This document shows positions 33,847 to 43,232 of a stretch of DNA of 53,686 nucleotides, one piece after another. This stretch comes from Planctomycetales bacterium (GTDB taxonomy: Bacteria; Planctomycetota; Phycisphaerae; SM23-33). How positions within the stretch are numbered: position 1 is the stretch's first letter; each line of letters begins with the position of its first letter. Both the position numbers and the translations under genes were made by a program. The DNA lies in assembly GCA_030612725.1 (NCBI GenBank), contig JAUWNJ010000021.1, positions 1-53,686 of the forward strand, in the 5' to 3' direction. The notes under the pieces are model-generated. The model saw nothing but the letters and a program-made list of their open reading frames with translations, had not been told where the DNA came from and ran no database searches.

Positions 33847-34890
33847 ATGGCATTGCCAAGTCAGCACCCCAAACGGATCCTTCTGACGTTCGACTACGAA
33901 CTCTTTCTTGGAACGGATAGCGGCACGGTAAGGGAATGCATCATAAGACCAGTTGATACGATATTGGACCTACTCGAAAGGTACCACGCAAGAGGCGTCT
34001 TTTTCGTCGATGCCACCTACCTCCTGACTCTGGCAAAACACAGGCACAACGATCTCTCACCGATCGAGGAGCAGTTGCATCGAATTATAGCCTCCGGCAG
34101 CAGAATCGAGTTGCATTTACACCCGCACTGGCTTGACGCAGTTCCTCTTGGTGGAAACAGATGGTCTTTCAGCAGTTTCGATAAATTCAGATTGCATGCG
34201 CTCAGCGACAACCAATTAAAGGACATCTTCAGGAGTGGCAAGGATGTATTGGAACAGATGATACGCAAAGTGCGCGCCGATTATACGGTTTCCGCATTCA
34301 GGGCCGGAGGTTGGTCCATCACGCCATTCGACAGAATTGGTCCACACCTTCTCGATAACGGAATACACATGGATTTCAGCGTGATTCCCGGAGCCTATCT
34401 CGACAGCCCGCCCAGGCATTGCTATGACTTCCGTGCCGCACCGACAGACTTGAGCTGTTGGAGATTCAGCTCAGACCCTTGCAAAGTGGATATTAACGGA
34501 TCTTTTCTCGAAGTTCCAATGACGACCTTCTCCATTTCAGGAATCCACTTGTTCTGGAACAGGCTGAAGATAAGGAATCAACAAAACAGCGGTAATGGCA
34601 AGGCTCTTTCAAGGCGCATTCAACGGCGCAAAATGCTGTTACGAGTGATAACAAAACAGTCGAGGTCCCTGACAATCGACGATACGTCGAGAAGGTTGCT
34701 ATCGAAGTCACTCAAAATCCTCAGTAAGAGGAACCTGAGTTTCTACACGATGGTATCCCACCCGAAAGCCCTCACCGATACCGGCGTTGCTAACCTGGTG
34801 CACCTTTTGGAGAACTTCAAAACCCTTGATTTGAACGATGTCAAAGAAAGTCTGTGCGCACTCGGCCCCGAAGATCTATCGGGAAAATAA
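33847..34890 (+). CDS. Polysaccharide deacetylase-family protein
   Basis: A 347-residue protein related to the NodB/polysaccharide deacetylase barrel. It has 'RILLTFDYELFLGTDSG' in the position of the metal-binding TFDD motif (here DYE), 'RIELHLHPHWLDA' in place of the HxxxH motif, and 'VSAFRAGGWSITPF' in place of the RxPxG motif. This set is shared by a divergent branch often found in capsule clusters, which may act as deacetylases or be altered in function. I start at the ATG at 33847, where similarity begins. It is the only plus-strand gene in the right half of the locus. The 206 bases after it, up to the convergent GT2 gene, show no gene that I can support. Confidence 0.75.
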   Translation: MALPSQHPKRILLTFDYELFLGTDSGTVRECIIRPVDTILDLLERYHARGVFFVDATYLLTLAKHRHNDLSPIEEQLHRIIASGSRIELHLHPHWLDAVPLGGNRWSFSSFDKFRLHALSDNQLKDIFRSGKDVLEQMIRKVRADYTVSAFRAGGWSITPFDRIGPHLLDNGIHMDFSVIPGAYLDSPPRHCYDFRAAPTDLSCWRFSSDPCKVDINGSFLEVPMTTFSISGIHLFWNRLKIRNQQNSGNGKALSRRIQRRKMLLRVITKQSRSLTIDDTSRRLLSKSLKILSKRNLSFYTMVSHPKALTDTGVANLVHLLENFKTLDLNDVKESLCALGPEDLSGK

Positions 34891-35096
34891 GAGCCGTCAG
34901 CAGGACCCAAAGACAACCAAAACGGGTACGTTGGGATTGCAACATATCATCGCCACAGAGGGCTTGCCCACGGACCAACGAGCCAATTGCTGTTAAAACT
35001 CATTCCGGCGCGTCCCGCTCATGCTTCTTTTGAAGCCGAGATCGAAATATCTCCAACAGTGAGTATCGCCACAATCGTCCATAGTATTATCGCGGT

Positions 35097-36092
35097 CTAT
35101 TTGGCTCCCAACAAGAGTTTCAATACATCTTTCCAATAAGGCGCATCGATCCTGAAAACTTCCTCCTCGCGCATCACATCTTTCCGTCGAAGCTTCCAGA
35201 TTGTTTGCATAGTCTCTCGACGAACCGGATGGCGCAACCGAGAAGCTGAACGGGCCACATGTGTCCAGAGGCGGGGCCGGTCACAAAGCCACGCCCAAAA
35301 GTATCCTGCTCGGAGGGCCGAGATTGGATCTATAACAAAGGCTCGCAATGTATAAATAATTGCCAATTCGATAGGCCAGAACTCCCAAACGTTAGCAAAG
35401 TCGTTGGATTGCCTCTGTAAATAGTCGTTGCATTTGTCTCGGGCAGTATCCGCCTTTCTGTGCCATAGGATTACTGCTGGATCATGAAGAATAAGGTGTC
35501 CCTTGTCCAGCATCCGATAGGCCATGTTGGTTTCTTCACCACTATACATATAGTCGTCAGGATATGTTCCTACTTCGTTATACATTTTCTTACGATGAAG
35601 CGAGACTCCACCTTGAAAGGTAGGGGCAAAGTAACATGTATCCATCGGGCCCACGTCGCATCTTGTATCAACTTCTTCTAACGTTGAGAAACTCTTGACC
35701 AATCCAGTGATTATACTGACGCGGTCGTATCGGCACATTGCCTGATACGCTCTTTCAACAGCTTCTCTATGTAGCAAACCATCGTTGTCGCAATAGAAAA
35801 TAAAATTCCCCCGAGCGTGCGGAATGGATCTGTTTCGTCCTCCGGGGCACCCATAGTTTCTGTCCAGTTGAACCACGCGTGCCTCGGGAAACTCCCTCTC
35901 AACCGCTTCGGCCGACCCGTCGGTTGAGGCATTATCCACCACCAACATCTCGATAGGACGGTAGGTTTGGCTCCTGATGCTCTTAAGCGCAAGCAGAAGA
36001 TCGTCTCTACGGTTCCAGTTCAGCACAGCCACCGTAATCAGAGGTCGGCACGAGGAGGTGGGCTCAAAGTTTTTTTGCTTTCTGACGCTCAT
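35097..36092 (-). CDS. Glycosyltransferase family 2
   Basis: A 331-residue GT-A glycosyltransferase. It shows the N-terminal 'LITVAVLNWNRRDDLLLALK', 'LVVDNASTDGSAEAVE', 'NYGCPGGRNRSIPHARG', and the metal-binding region 'FIFYCDNDGLL', where the DxD-like motif is DND. The later 'GGVSLHRKKMYNEVGTYPDD' and 'YSGEETNMAYRML' are typical acceptor-site motifs of this family. It should act on the cytoplasmic face of the membrane in building the repeat unit. It is downstream of the polymerase-like gene on the same strand. Confidence 0.9.
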   Translation of the reverse strand: MSVRKQKNFEPTSSCRPLITVAVLNWNRRDDLLLALKSIRSQTYRPIEMLVVDNASTDGSAEAVEREFPEARVVQLDRNYGCPGGRNRSIPHARGNFIFYCDNDGLLHREAVERAYQAMCRYDRVSIITGLVKSFSTLEEVDTRCDVGPMDTCYFAPTFQGGVSLHRKKMYNEVGTYPDDYMYSGEETNMAYRMLDKGHLILHDPAVILWHRKADTARDKCNDYLQRQSNDFANVWEFWPIELAIIYTLRAFVIDPISALRAGYFWAWLCDRPRLWTHVARSASRLRHPVRRETMQTIWKLRRKDVMREEEVFRIDAPYWKDVLKLLLGAK

Positions 36093-36149
36093 GGGCCTGT
36101 ACGCCGAATCTCCTTATTCCCCCCTTTCTTGCAAACCGCTGATGCAAAA

Positions 36150-37550
36150 TTACCCGTAAAGGCCGGCGGTTTCCAACTCGCTCCATTCGTTCTGTGAACA
36201 AAAGGCCTCTTCGTCATACCGGCGCATCTGTGCCATCACTAACCCATATATGAACAACATTACCATTCCATAAGTCGCCAGTCTTGCGTCAGTAATCATG
36301 AAATTCCCAATCGCCAAGGCAGCTATCATACCGGCAACAAAGGCGGACTGTACCGCAATGCCAAGAACGCTGCGGTAGCCAGGGGTGGCGGGCTTCATTC
36401 CAAAATATAGTTTCCACAAAAGTAATAAATAGAAAACCAATCCCAATATACCGGATTCCCACAGAACCTGGAGATACTCATTGTGGGGCTGGGACAGCCC
36501 CTCCACGGAAGCCTTGAACTGGATATGACCCGCTCCGCCACCCATTCCCATAGTGGCAGCCCGCGGGTTGGTTACTACGAATCGAATCGTGTTCAACTGT
36601 GTTCTGACCCGATCCTGAACCAATCCGGGCTGGAGCGTGCTAACGCCTTCCAGTCGGTCGAGAACCACTTTGGCGCCAGGCGCCACCAGGAAAAATAGTA
36701 ATGATATCCCAAGTATCCCAAAAGCCACTACACGGATCGCCTTGACGTACTTTAGCATCAGCATGGCACGAAGCCCCAGGAAGACAAGCGCGCCAACGGA
36801 GGCAAGCAGTCCAGTGCGGGAGCCGGAAAACAGTATAACCGCATAAGATAATGAAGCCGCCAGCGTGTAGATCACGAACCGCCGTACCCCCAGATTTGAA
36901 TCCAACACCAAGATCGCAACGCAGTACGTCGAGATCGTCGCGCCCCACAGACCCACTGCCCCGCGGTTTAATCCTAAAAATCCTTTCTGTGCAGCCGTGG
37001 ATTGCATGATCGTAGCGCCCAGGAATGTATCATCGCGGACCAAGTAGTCAACTTCGACGAATCCCAAAAACTGCATTAAGCCGACCGTTGCCATCCCGAT
37101 CCACAATACCACACACGTTTCCAGGAATTCATTGGCGCGAACTCCACGAAGTATCCCCGTTACCCCTAACAGCAAAAAGACCAGGCTTCCGAATCTTCTA
37201 TACAGAAATGTCACCCACCCGTACTTCACACCGAGGTTCAACCACGACCCTAACAATGTTCCCGGTAAATAGAGCAGGAAAATGGCGAAAGCCGCGAACA
37301 AAACGAACTTATTATCCGTTTTAGACAGGTGGAACAGCAGGTATATCAACAGAAAGGGAAGCAAAAAATCGTGAATGAACAGAGATGTTTCGAAGCCGGG
37401 CGGTTCGGCGATTTGAATGGAATTAAATAACAGCGCCGCAAGCACAGCTGTGCGAAAACGCACGTGCAAAACCAGCACGGCAACCACTACACCGATCACT
37501 GCAATGGCGATTTGAAATGTCAGGGCCAAAGCCCATTGAGGCGTACCCAT
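36150..37550 (-). CDS. O-antigen ligase/polymerase-like membrane protein (Wzy/WaaL type)
   Basis: A 466-residue integral membrane protein with about 11-12 hydrophobic segments. A large loop near residues 310-350 contains 'LNTIRFVVTNPRAATMGMGG' and 'GLSQPHNEYLQVLWESGILG', the characteristic PHNxYL motif of the O-antigen ligase/polymerase family. It could be the Wzy that polymerises flipped repeat units, or a ligase. With a Wzx-type flippase three genes away, Wzy is the more likely reading. It lies about 90 bases downstream of the pyruvyl transferase gene. Confidence 0.85.
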   Translation of the reverse strand: MGTPQWALALTFQIAIAVIGVVVAVLVLHVRFRTAVLAALLFNSIQIAEPPGFETSLFIHDFLLPFLLIYLLFHLSKTDNKFVLFAAFAIFLLYLPGTLLGSWLNLGVKYGWVTFLYRRFGSLVFLLLGVTGILRGVRANEFLETCVVLWIGMATVGLMQFLGFVEVDYLVRDDTFLGATIMQSTAAQKGFLGLNRGAVGLWGATISTYCVAILVLDSNLGVRRFVIYTLAASLSYAVILFSGSRTGLLASVGALVFLGLRAMLMLKYVKAIRVVAFGILGISLLFFLVAPGAKVVLDRLEGVSTLQPGLVQDRVRTQLNTIRFVVTNPRAATMGMGGGAGHIQFKASVEGLSQPHNEYLQVLWESGILGLVFYLLLLWKLYFGMKPATPGYRSVLGIAVQSAFVAGMIAALAIGNFMITDARLATYGMVMLFIYGLVMAQMRRYDEEAFCSQNEWSELETAGLYG

Positions 37551-37636
37551 AGGGCGCTATTTCCAAAAGATTTCCTAGATTCGTTTATCGCCGATATTCA
37601 AATTACGCCTTATTTCGAGTGCCGTTGAAAAAAAGG

Positions 37637-38656
37637 CTAATTGGACTTTAAGTGGTTGATCCGAATTTGTTCCACAATTTTCTGCCAGTTTTTCAAAAAG
37701 GAATCAACCAGATAATGATTGAAGTCAGGCGAGGCACGTTCCACAGCCTGGTCAAGTTCGCTATAGTCATGTATCGGTACACCCAAGTCGTCCAGCAACG
37801 AGGTCCGGCTGTCGCGTGTTCCAAAACAGAAAACGGGTTTGCCGTATGCCAGCGAGGGCAACGCTCCGTGCAACCGCCCCGTGACGACCACATGGGCGCG
37901 TTTGAAATAGGAAAGGTACAATTCTATGTCCCCGTCAAAGTTCACCAAGGGCAGTTTCCATCCAGCTGCCCGGCACTTTTGATATTCACTGGCCTCATGA
38001 CAAATGGTCACCACGGGATATTTGCGCCCCAGTTGATGCGAAGCCCATTTCTGCCGTCGAACATGACCGCGGCCAAGCGAAAAGAGGATGTATCCGTTAT
38101 CCGCTACGCCGTCGCGGGGCAACGTGACAGTTGGGCATCCGGTGTACAGGTAGTCAATGCCCGCCTGTTCCAATAACCGGCAGGTAAATGGGTCGCGGAC
38201 GCCCACCGGTTCGACCATCATCTTCACGACACTAAGGTCTGGACTGACGGGCTTGGAACGATAATGAATAATCCGATTGCGAACAAGGAATCCACGATTC
38301 GGTAGTGGTGCCCAAATGGCCCCAGCCAAGCAATAGGTTGGCCAAGGCAGTTTGCCCAGTCGCTCCTCCAGCCCCGGCCGCTTCCCCGCCGTAAGCATCG
38401 TTACACCTGGCGTAATCGTAAAATCATAGTTGCCTTCCGGGTATTCTCCACTTTTCCGATTGAGGATTCCCGCTGGCGCAGGCAGATGTGGCGCTAATAG
38501 CAACTGGGTTGCATAGTCAATGACGTAATCGCCAAAGTTGACCGAATTGGGCTTGGGATCCACATATAGCCAGCGGGTATGTACGTCCTCCCGCCATCGG
38601 ACATGACTGAGTTGTGTCGCTCGATAATGCACAATCACACAAATCCTCGTTGGCAC
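37637..38656 (-). CDS. Polysaccharide pyruvyl transferase (WcaK/CsaB family)
   Basis: A 339-residue protein that should add a pyruvate ketal from phosphoenolpyruvate to a sugar of the polymer, giving it negative charge. It has 'NFGDYVIDYATQLLLAP' near the N-terminus, 'VGVRDPFTCRLLEQAG' in the middle, and 'VVTGRLHGALPSLAYGKPVF' with the RLHG motif that defines the family. The start codon is GTG, one base after the flippase stop, so the two are probably co-translated. Confidence 0.88.
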   Translation of the reverse strand: MPTRICVIVHYRATQLSHVRWREDVHTRWLYVDPKPNSVNFGDYVIDYATQLLLAPHLPAPAGILNRKSGEYPEGNYDFTITPGVTMLTAGKRPGLEERLGKLPWPTYCLAGAIWAPLPNRGFLVRNRIIHYRSKPVSPDLSVVKMMVEPVGVRDPFTCRLLEQAGIDYLYTGCPTVTLPRDGVADNGYILFSLGRGHVRRQKWASHQLGRKYPVVTICHEASEYQKCRAAGWKLPLVNFDGDIELYLSYFKRAHVVVTGRLHGALPSLAYGKPVFCFGTRDSRTSLLDDLGVPIHDYSELDQAVERASPDFNHYLVDSFLKNWQKIVEQIRINHLKSN

Positions 38657-38657
38657 A

Positions 38658-40235
38658 TCATTTGTTTCCAGGCCTTATTGATGAGATAACATTTTTAATC
38701 GTCAACCGTTCCTGGCGACTGTACAAAAAAGCAAAGGAGAAAACAACAAAAATGACCAAGCTGACCGCGGCCATGCCGATCAAGTGCAGTATTGTTAAAA
38801 CACCGATGAATCTGGTCGCGACCCAAAGGGTCAGCAATACTGCTACCGCCGGTATGGCTGGCCTTACTACCATGTCCATCAGTACTTCCACCGGACGGAG
38901 TCGAATCGCTCGCGAAACAACAAAAACGCGAAGTATCTGATATGCCCCAAAAAAGACAAACAGGGTGATGCCGCAACGAACAAGCAGGTCGGTCTGGCTC
39001 CAACCGATCACCCAAAACATCGCCGCTATCATACCACCGGCCAGTGCCAATCCACCGAGGCCGGGGATGCGAAGGCGCTCCAGTGCTATGGTGAAGACTG
39101 CACTGGGCATCGCGGCGACACCAATAGAGGACGCTCCTATCAGCCAAGGTAAGGCACGAAGTAACTCGCTGACGTCTCTGTCAAGCCAGAATCTCAAGAG
39201 CGGCTCACCCAAAAAGGCAAAGCCCAGCCACATAAACATCGCTACGCAACTGTAGGTTTTCGTGGAGATACGATAAAGAGTTTTGAATTTTCTGACATCA
39301 CCTGTCGATACGAGCGAGATCGCCACCGGGGAAATTGCATTGAGACCGGCCAGTAGAAATGCACGGATGAAGGTGTTCAGTTGCAGCGCAATACCATACA
39401 GACCCGCCATGGCGAGACCGACCGACCTTTGCAAAATAATCGCTGGCGACTGGAGGAATAGAACATAGTTAAGGCTATTAAACAGCGTCAGTAGATTGAA
39501 CCCTGCCAGGTCTCGCAGCGTCGTCTTATTGAGCGAACTGAGATGGACTCTTGCCTCGGGGACATTGCGTCGAACCCACAGCACGCTTCCCAAAAAAACC
39601 AGGGCAACGGAAGCTGCGAGAATAAATGCGTAGATAGACGCCTTTGGGGCAATTATCTCGAAAAACAGCACTGATGAGCCTGTGCGCAACAACAGGCTAA
39701 CCGTGTTGAGTTTTGCAAAAACATCCACGCGATGTGACGCCTGCATACAGGCGGTCAGAGGCAACATGAAAGAGTTCAAAATGGCTGAAATACCAACCGC
39801 TCCGATGACCAGTTTTCCTTCGATTGCCAGGTCTGCTTCGACTTTCAAAGCCGGCCAGGCTACGGTCAATAAGATCACGATTCCCAACAGCATGAACACC
39901 GCCATTACCGAGCACAGGACCAATCCGGCAGTGAAGTATTGCTGAAAGGCTTCACTTTCGCCTCGGGCAAGAAACATGTTCAGCTTCTTGCCGATGCCTG
40001 CCGAGGCTCCCAGCTGAATCAATGACAGCATCGCTACCACACTGGTGGCTAAAACGACCAGGCCCCATTGCTCCTCCCCTAAGCGGCGAACCAGATACCC
40101 CAACAGGAACATGCTTACGAGCAGACGAACGGCCTGAGCCAACAAGCCGAAGAATACGTTGGATACGAATGTCCGTGCGTAATTCCGGTGCGGCGTCTTG
40201 TTTTGACCGGACGCTTTACTCGGTTCAACATTCAT
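38658..40235 (-). CDS. Oligosaccharide flippase (Wzx-like, MOP superfamily)
   Basis: A 525-residue membrane protein with 12-14 predicted helices, of the polysaccharide biosynthesis (PST/Wzx) branch of the MOP superfamily. It should flip undecaprenyl-linked repeat units to the outer face of the membrane. Landmarks are 'NVFFGLLAQAVRLLVSMFLL', 'LGEEQWGLVVLATSVVAML', and Arg-containing cytoplasmic loops. The start ATG overlaps the stop of a small upstream reading frame by four bases (ATGA). Confidence 0.9.
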   Translation of the reverse strand: MNVEPSKASGQNKTPHRNYARTFVSNVFFGLLAQAVRLLVSMFLLGYLVRRLGEEQWGLVVLATSVVAMLSLIQLGASAGIGKKLNMFLARGESEAFQQYFTAGLVLCSVMAVFMLLGIVILLTVAWPALKVEADLAIEGKLVIGAVGISAILNSFMLPLTACMQASHRVDVFAKLNTVSLLLRTGSSVLFFEIIAPKASIYAFILAASVALVFLGSVLWVRRNVPEARVHLSSLNKTTLRDLAGFNLLTLFNSLNYVLFLQSPAIILQRSVGLAMAGLYGIALQLNTFIRAFLLAGLNAISPVAISLVSTGDVRKFKTLYRISTKTYSCVAMFMWLGFAFLGEPLLRFWLDRDVSELLRALPWLIGASSIGVAAMPSAVFTIALERLRIPGLGGLALAGGMIAAMFWVIGWSQTDLLVRCGITLFVFFGAYQILRVFVVSRAIRLRPVEVLMDMVVRPAIPAVAVLLTLWVATRFIGVLTILHLIGMAAVSLVIFVVFSFAFLYSRQERLTIKNVISSIRPGNK

Positions 40236-40345
40236 GCAGGTATATCCATCAATACAGCAACCGAAATAGTAACCAGCAAACCTCTGCGCATCAAAATCGC
40301 TATGACGGCAAGGATACCGGTTGGGATGAAGAGAACCAAGTTCAT
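40232..40345 (-). CDS. Small membrane peptide upstream of the flippase gene
   Basis: A 37-codon frame: MNLVLFIPTGILAVIAILMR, then RGLLVTISVAVLMDIPA. It has one or two hydrophobic stretches and a central Arg-Arg. AGGACGGTGA lies in a suitable place before the ATG. Its stop overlaps the flippase ATG by four bases, the same ATGA coupling seen elsewhere in this locus. It may be a real small membrane protein, or simply a leader frame that couples translation to the flippase. No family recognised. The 155 bases between it and the deacetylase hold no clear gene. Confidence 0.45.
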   Translation of the reverse strand: MNLVLFIPTGILAVIAILMRRGLLVTISVAVLMDIPA

Positions 40346-40500
40346 TAATTCACCGTCCTCAATCGGGCGGGCACCCTGACGTGCCGAATCGAAACGTATC
40401 TCCGGGGCGCCACGACCTTATAAACACAGATGCAAAACCCATATCCATCATCTGCTCTACCCGACGAAATAGAATCCGTCGAGCCAATGCCAATAGCGAA

Positions 40501-41265
40501 TCACGATACCAAAATGGTATTTAGCGCCTGATCGACCGTCAATATCTGCGATCCGGAACGATCAGCAAGTTCCGCCACAGCCTCGAAATGCTGACGTGTA
40601 CATCCAAAGGGCGATGGTCTGTCGCACACGTCGTGAGTGTAAAAGATCAACCAGCCCCGAACTCGCTCATTCTCTCGAATGAGTTTTTCGACATTGTTGA
40701 TCGTGCTATTATCGTGGTAAAGACAATTTCGATGCAGTAGGTTCAAGTCCATCCGACCGGCGTTGATGCCGGCACGTATCCCACACATGCTTCTGAAGTG
40801 CCCGGATATTCTCTTCTTGCATATGGCAGACACACGCCCGCGGGGATAGGAGAAGTTCCGGAGCCTGTATCCGCGCAATACTTTCGCAACCTCCTCGGCG
40901 TTTCTGATAATGTTCCTCTCGTATTCCGCACACGTAACGGTCCCGCAGACAACATGGTTAAACGTGTGACACGCCAACTCATGGCCGTCTTTTATCAGTT
41001 CCTGCAAGTCCTCAATGTCGAATTGCCGTACAGATTCCGTTGTGGTATTCATCAACCCCAAGGCTGCGTAATAGGTTCCGCGAGCATTGTGCCCCTTCAA
41101 GATGGCCCCTGCCGTCCGATACGCCGAGTGGGGAAAATCATCGAACGTAAAGGAAATGATAGGGGCTTCCGGTTGCACCTTGACAACTCTCTTTTGCAGA
41201 TATTGACTCAGGTGGTACTGCGCCCTGGCAGTCAGCTTTTCCAGAACTCGAGCGGACGTATTCAT
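40501..41265 (-). CDS. NodB-type polysaccharide deacetylase
   Basis: A 254-residue deacetylase that removes N- or O-acetyl groups from a sugar polymer. It keeps the family motifs better than the other deacetylase in the window: 'ISFTFDDFPHSAY' (TFDD, metal and base), 'ELACHTFNHVVCG' (HxxxH-like) and 'RNFSYPRGRV' (RxPxG-like). No signal peptide is seen. I start at the ATG at 41265, which overlaps the stop of the upstream FemAB-like gene by four bases (ATGA), and drop seven codons of the open frame. Confidence 0.85.
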   Translation of the reverse strand: MNTSARVLEKLTARAQYHLSQYLQKRVVKVQPEAPIISFTFDDFPHSAYRTAGAILKGHNARGTYYAALGLMNTTTESVRQFDIEDLQELIKDGHELACHTFNHVVCGTVTCAEYERNIIRNAEEVAKVLRGYRLRNFSYPRGRVSAICKKRISGHFRSMCGIRAGINAGRMDLNLLHRNCLYHDNSTINNVEKLIRENERVRGWLIFYTHDVCDRPSPFGCTRQHFEAVAELADRSGSQILTVDQALNTILVS

Positions 41266-43025
41266 TCTACGCTTCCCTCGGAACACTCGCGCTGCGGCTC
41301 CACCGTTTTCATGCTTGACCAGCGTTTACCTTTGCCAAGGATCTTGCGCTCGAAAAGACTGTATTCATAAGTGAATCCGACTTTTTCGATGGTATGTCGC
41401 GAGGGGGCGTTGTTTGCGAGCACAAGGATGTATATTTTGTGGATTCCTGGTATGGCGGCAAGATCCTGAAGTATCTGTCGCAAAGACGATTGATACAGAC
41501 CGCGTCCTCGTGCATCGGGGACCGTATAGAAGTAACCCAAAACTGCGGACCCGGGCGGGAACTTGGCCGCCTGGTGGACCTTGGGCTGAAATGCTTCTTT
41601 CTGGTGCTCCGTAACCCAACCGTAGTGCAACAGTCGCCCATGTTCTGCATAAGTATATACATGATCACCATCTCGCAGATGAGTAAGTGATGCCGACAGG
41701 AACATCTTGCGATGCCAGGGTCTGTTTCGCAGATGCGCCAACAGATCGCTGAGAGAGTCTTTTGACATCAAATGCGGCTGTTCGTCTATTATTACATCTT
41801 CGGCCTTGTAGGAATATATTTGCAACTCACATCGGTGCCATATATTTCTGAATAACCATCTGACCGGCCAAGCCAGTCTCCGACAGACAGCATCTGCTAT
41901 GTTGATGCCTCGCATCTTTTGCAGAAATTCTTTGATCGCTCCTGTCCGGATGTGAATCATGCTAAATACCCGCCTGGCGAGCGATTCCAGCCGCAACATT
42001 GTCTTGTGCCTTATCAATGCACGACGGCTGGGAAAAACCCTCAGAATGCGGACTTCGTCACGAGTAGTTGCAAAGCGTTCCTTGTATGTTACGCGACCTG
42101 GCGACGGGGTCAGGTCCAGCAACGGACACCCCTCCTTCATCAGCGATTCGCTCATCAGTAGAAGACTTAACATTCCCGGCGACAAACGGTCATAAAACGG
42201 TGATTGCGCGTGACCAAACAAATGAACGCTGTTCTTTCCGCAGAGCACGCCGCGGGTGGCGATGATCTTACTTCCTGCTTTCAAGACGAAAAGACGGAAC
42301 AAGTCCGGCACCGCTATCAAAGCAAGGTTAAAGGCATTCTTCAGAAGGTCCTCTTCGTATCTCAGCCTCCCATGAACGGCGCCATGCCGAAAATCATGAT
42401 AGACTGCGATCTTATCCATTATCGGGGCGAACTCGTCAGGGTCGGTAACCCATTGACATTGGACATCCCCGAGTTTCTTCAGCCTGTTCAGTTTGAGGCG
42501 AAACTCCTTCTTACGCCGCATGCGTGAAAGGAACTCCGCAGCGTTCTCAGCCTCCAGCAAAGGACGGTCATGGCATGTCAATTGGCATCTGCCTCCCCAT
42601 GGACGATCGGAGGCCGTCCAGCCTACTGGGGTCAGGGGTGGCAGATACTCGAATACCAGGGAGTGAGTGGGAAAGGTTTCCCTGATTTTCTCCATGACCT
42701 TCTCAATAAAGGCGTCTCCATTGTCAGGATCAGATAACCAGACCTCGTACTCTGCATCGAGGTCTCCGGCGACAACAAGTTTGAGAGAATCGCTGGACAC
42801 CGCAAGTGTCAGCAGTCCCACCATCTCCCCCTCCGGAGAAAACTCGCTAAGTATGACGGGGCAGAAGCGTTCACGATAAACGCGGTACCAAGTTGTAACA
42901 AAACCAATACCTTGAGATGGAGTGGTCCAGGGACATTTTTCGCAAAGAAGCGCCCACTCTCGCAGGAAGGCATCGTTACTAAGCATGGAATATGCTTGGT
43001 CCCCTTGTGCGATATCAATCGTCAT
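41262..43025 (-). CDS. FemAB-like (CelD/BcsL) acyltransferase fused to a GNAT domain
   Basis: A 587-residue protein. Residues ~20-340 match the Acetyltransf_6/CelD-type fold of the FemAB group ('FLSRMRRKKEFRLKLNRLKK', 'FRLFVLKAGSKIIATRG', 'LSPGMLSLLLMSESLMKEG', 'DLTPSPGRVTYKERFA'). Residues ~420-580 form a second GNAT-type domain with 'AVLGYFYTVPDARGRGLYQS' and 'IYILVLANNAPSRHTIEKVG'. The two together suggest a dual acyltransferase that decorates the polysaccharide or its lipid carrier. I start at the ATG at 43025, which sits in an ATGA overlap with the frame of a decayed prepilin gene; an open frame extends 41 codons upstream without similarity. Confidence 0.8.
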   Translation of the reverse strand: MTIDIAQGDQAYSMLSNDAFLREWALLCEKCPWTTPSQGIGFVTTWYRVYRERFCPVILSEFSPEGEMVGLLTLAVSSDSLKLVVAGDLDAEYEVWLSDPDNGDAFIEKVMEKIRETFPTHSLVFEYLPPLTPVGWTASDRPWGGRCQLTCHDRPLLEAENAAEFLSRMRRKKEFRLKLNRLKKLGDVQCQWVTDPDEFAPIMDKIAVYHDFRHGAVHGRLRYEEDLLKNAFNLALIAVPDLFRLFVLKAGSKIIATRGVLCGKNSVHLFGHAQSPFYDRLSPGMLSLLLMSESLMKEGCPLLDLTPSPGRVTYKERFATTRDEVRILRVFPSRRALIRHKTMLRLESLARRVFSMIHIRTGAIKEFLQKMRGINIADAVCRRLAWPVRWLFRNIWHRCELQIYSYKAEDVIIDEQPHLMSKDSLSDLLAHLRNRPWHRKMFLSASLTHLRDGDHVYTYAEHGRLLHYGWVTEHQKEAFQPKVHQAAKFPPGSAVLGYFYTVPDARGRGLYQSSLRQILQDLAAIPGIHKIYILVLANNAPSRHTIEKVGFTYEYSLFERKILGKGKRWSSMKTVEPQRECSEGSVE

Positions 43026-43232
43026 AGAATTATCACGTCTGGCCTGACGCATCTTATGCAACCCATGCCATGAAGAGTCATCCCGCAAACCGCCTGTTTG
43101 GTTAGTTCCTTGGTCCGGCTGAGGGTGAGCAGCAGGATCGACACGCACTGGGCAATAATGGCAACAACGACAAGCAGTTCAGACCAGTGTAAAACCGTTT
43201 CTCCGTCCCGTTTCCTTTTCCTGTTTTAGCAC
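43022..43232 (-). pseudogene. Frameshifted short prepilin-like gene (DUF1559 type)
   Basis: From a GTG at 43232 the minus strand reads VLKQEKETGRRNGFTLV and then a stop (43181-43179). Moving one base restores the frame: ELLVVVAIIAQCVSILLL, then TLSRTKELTKQAVCGMTLHG. Joined, this is the prepilin signal GFTLV|ELLVVVAIIA followed by the 'LSRARELAKR.VC..NLHQIG' helix typical of planctomycete DUF1559 proteins. So one extra T right after the processing site breaks the gene. The shifted frame runs only to 43022, about 70 residues in all, so it is also truncated. The frame end overlaps the FemAB-like start codon. Confidence 0.7.

Noticed and set aside
34891-35096. Stop-free stretch after the deacetylase, in frame with it, with GNAT-like 'RGLAHGPTSQLLLKLI'
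   Set aside because: Only a short resemblance to an acetyltransferase motif, no start codon and no further support; chance is as likely.
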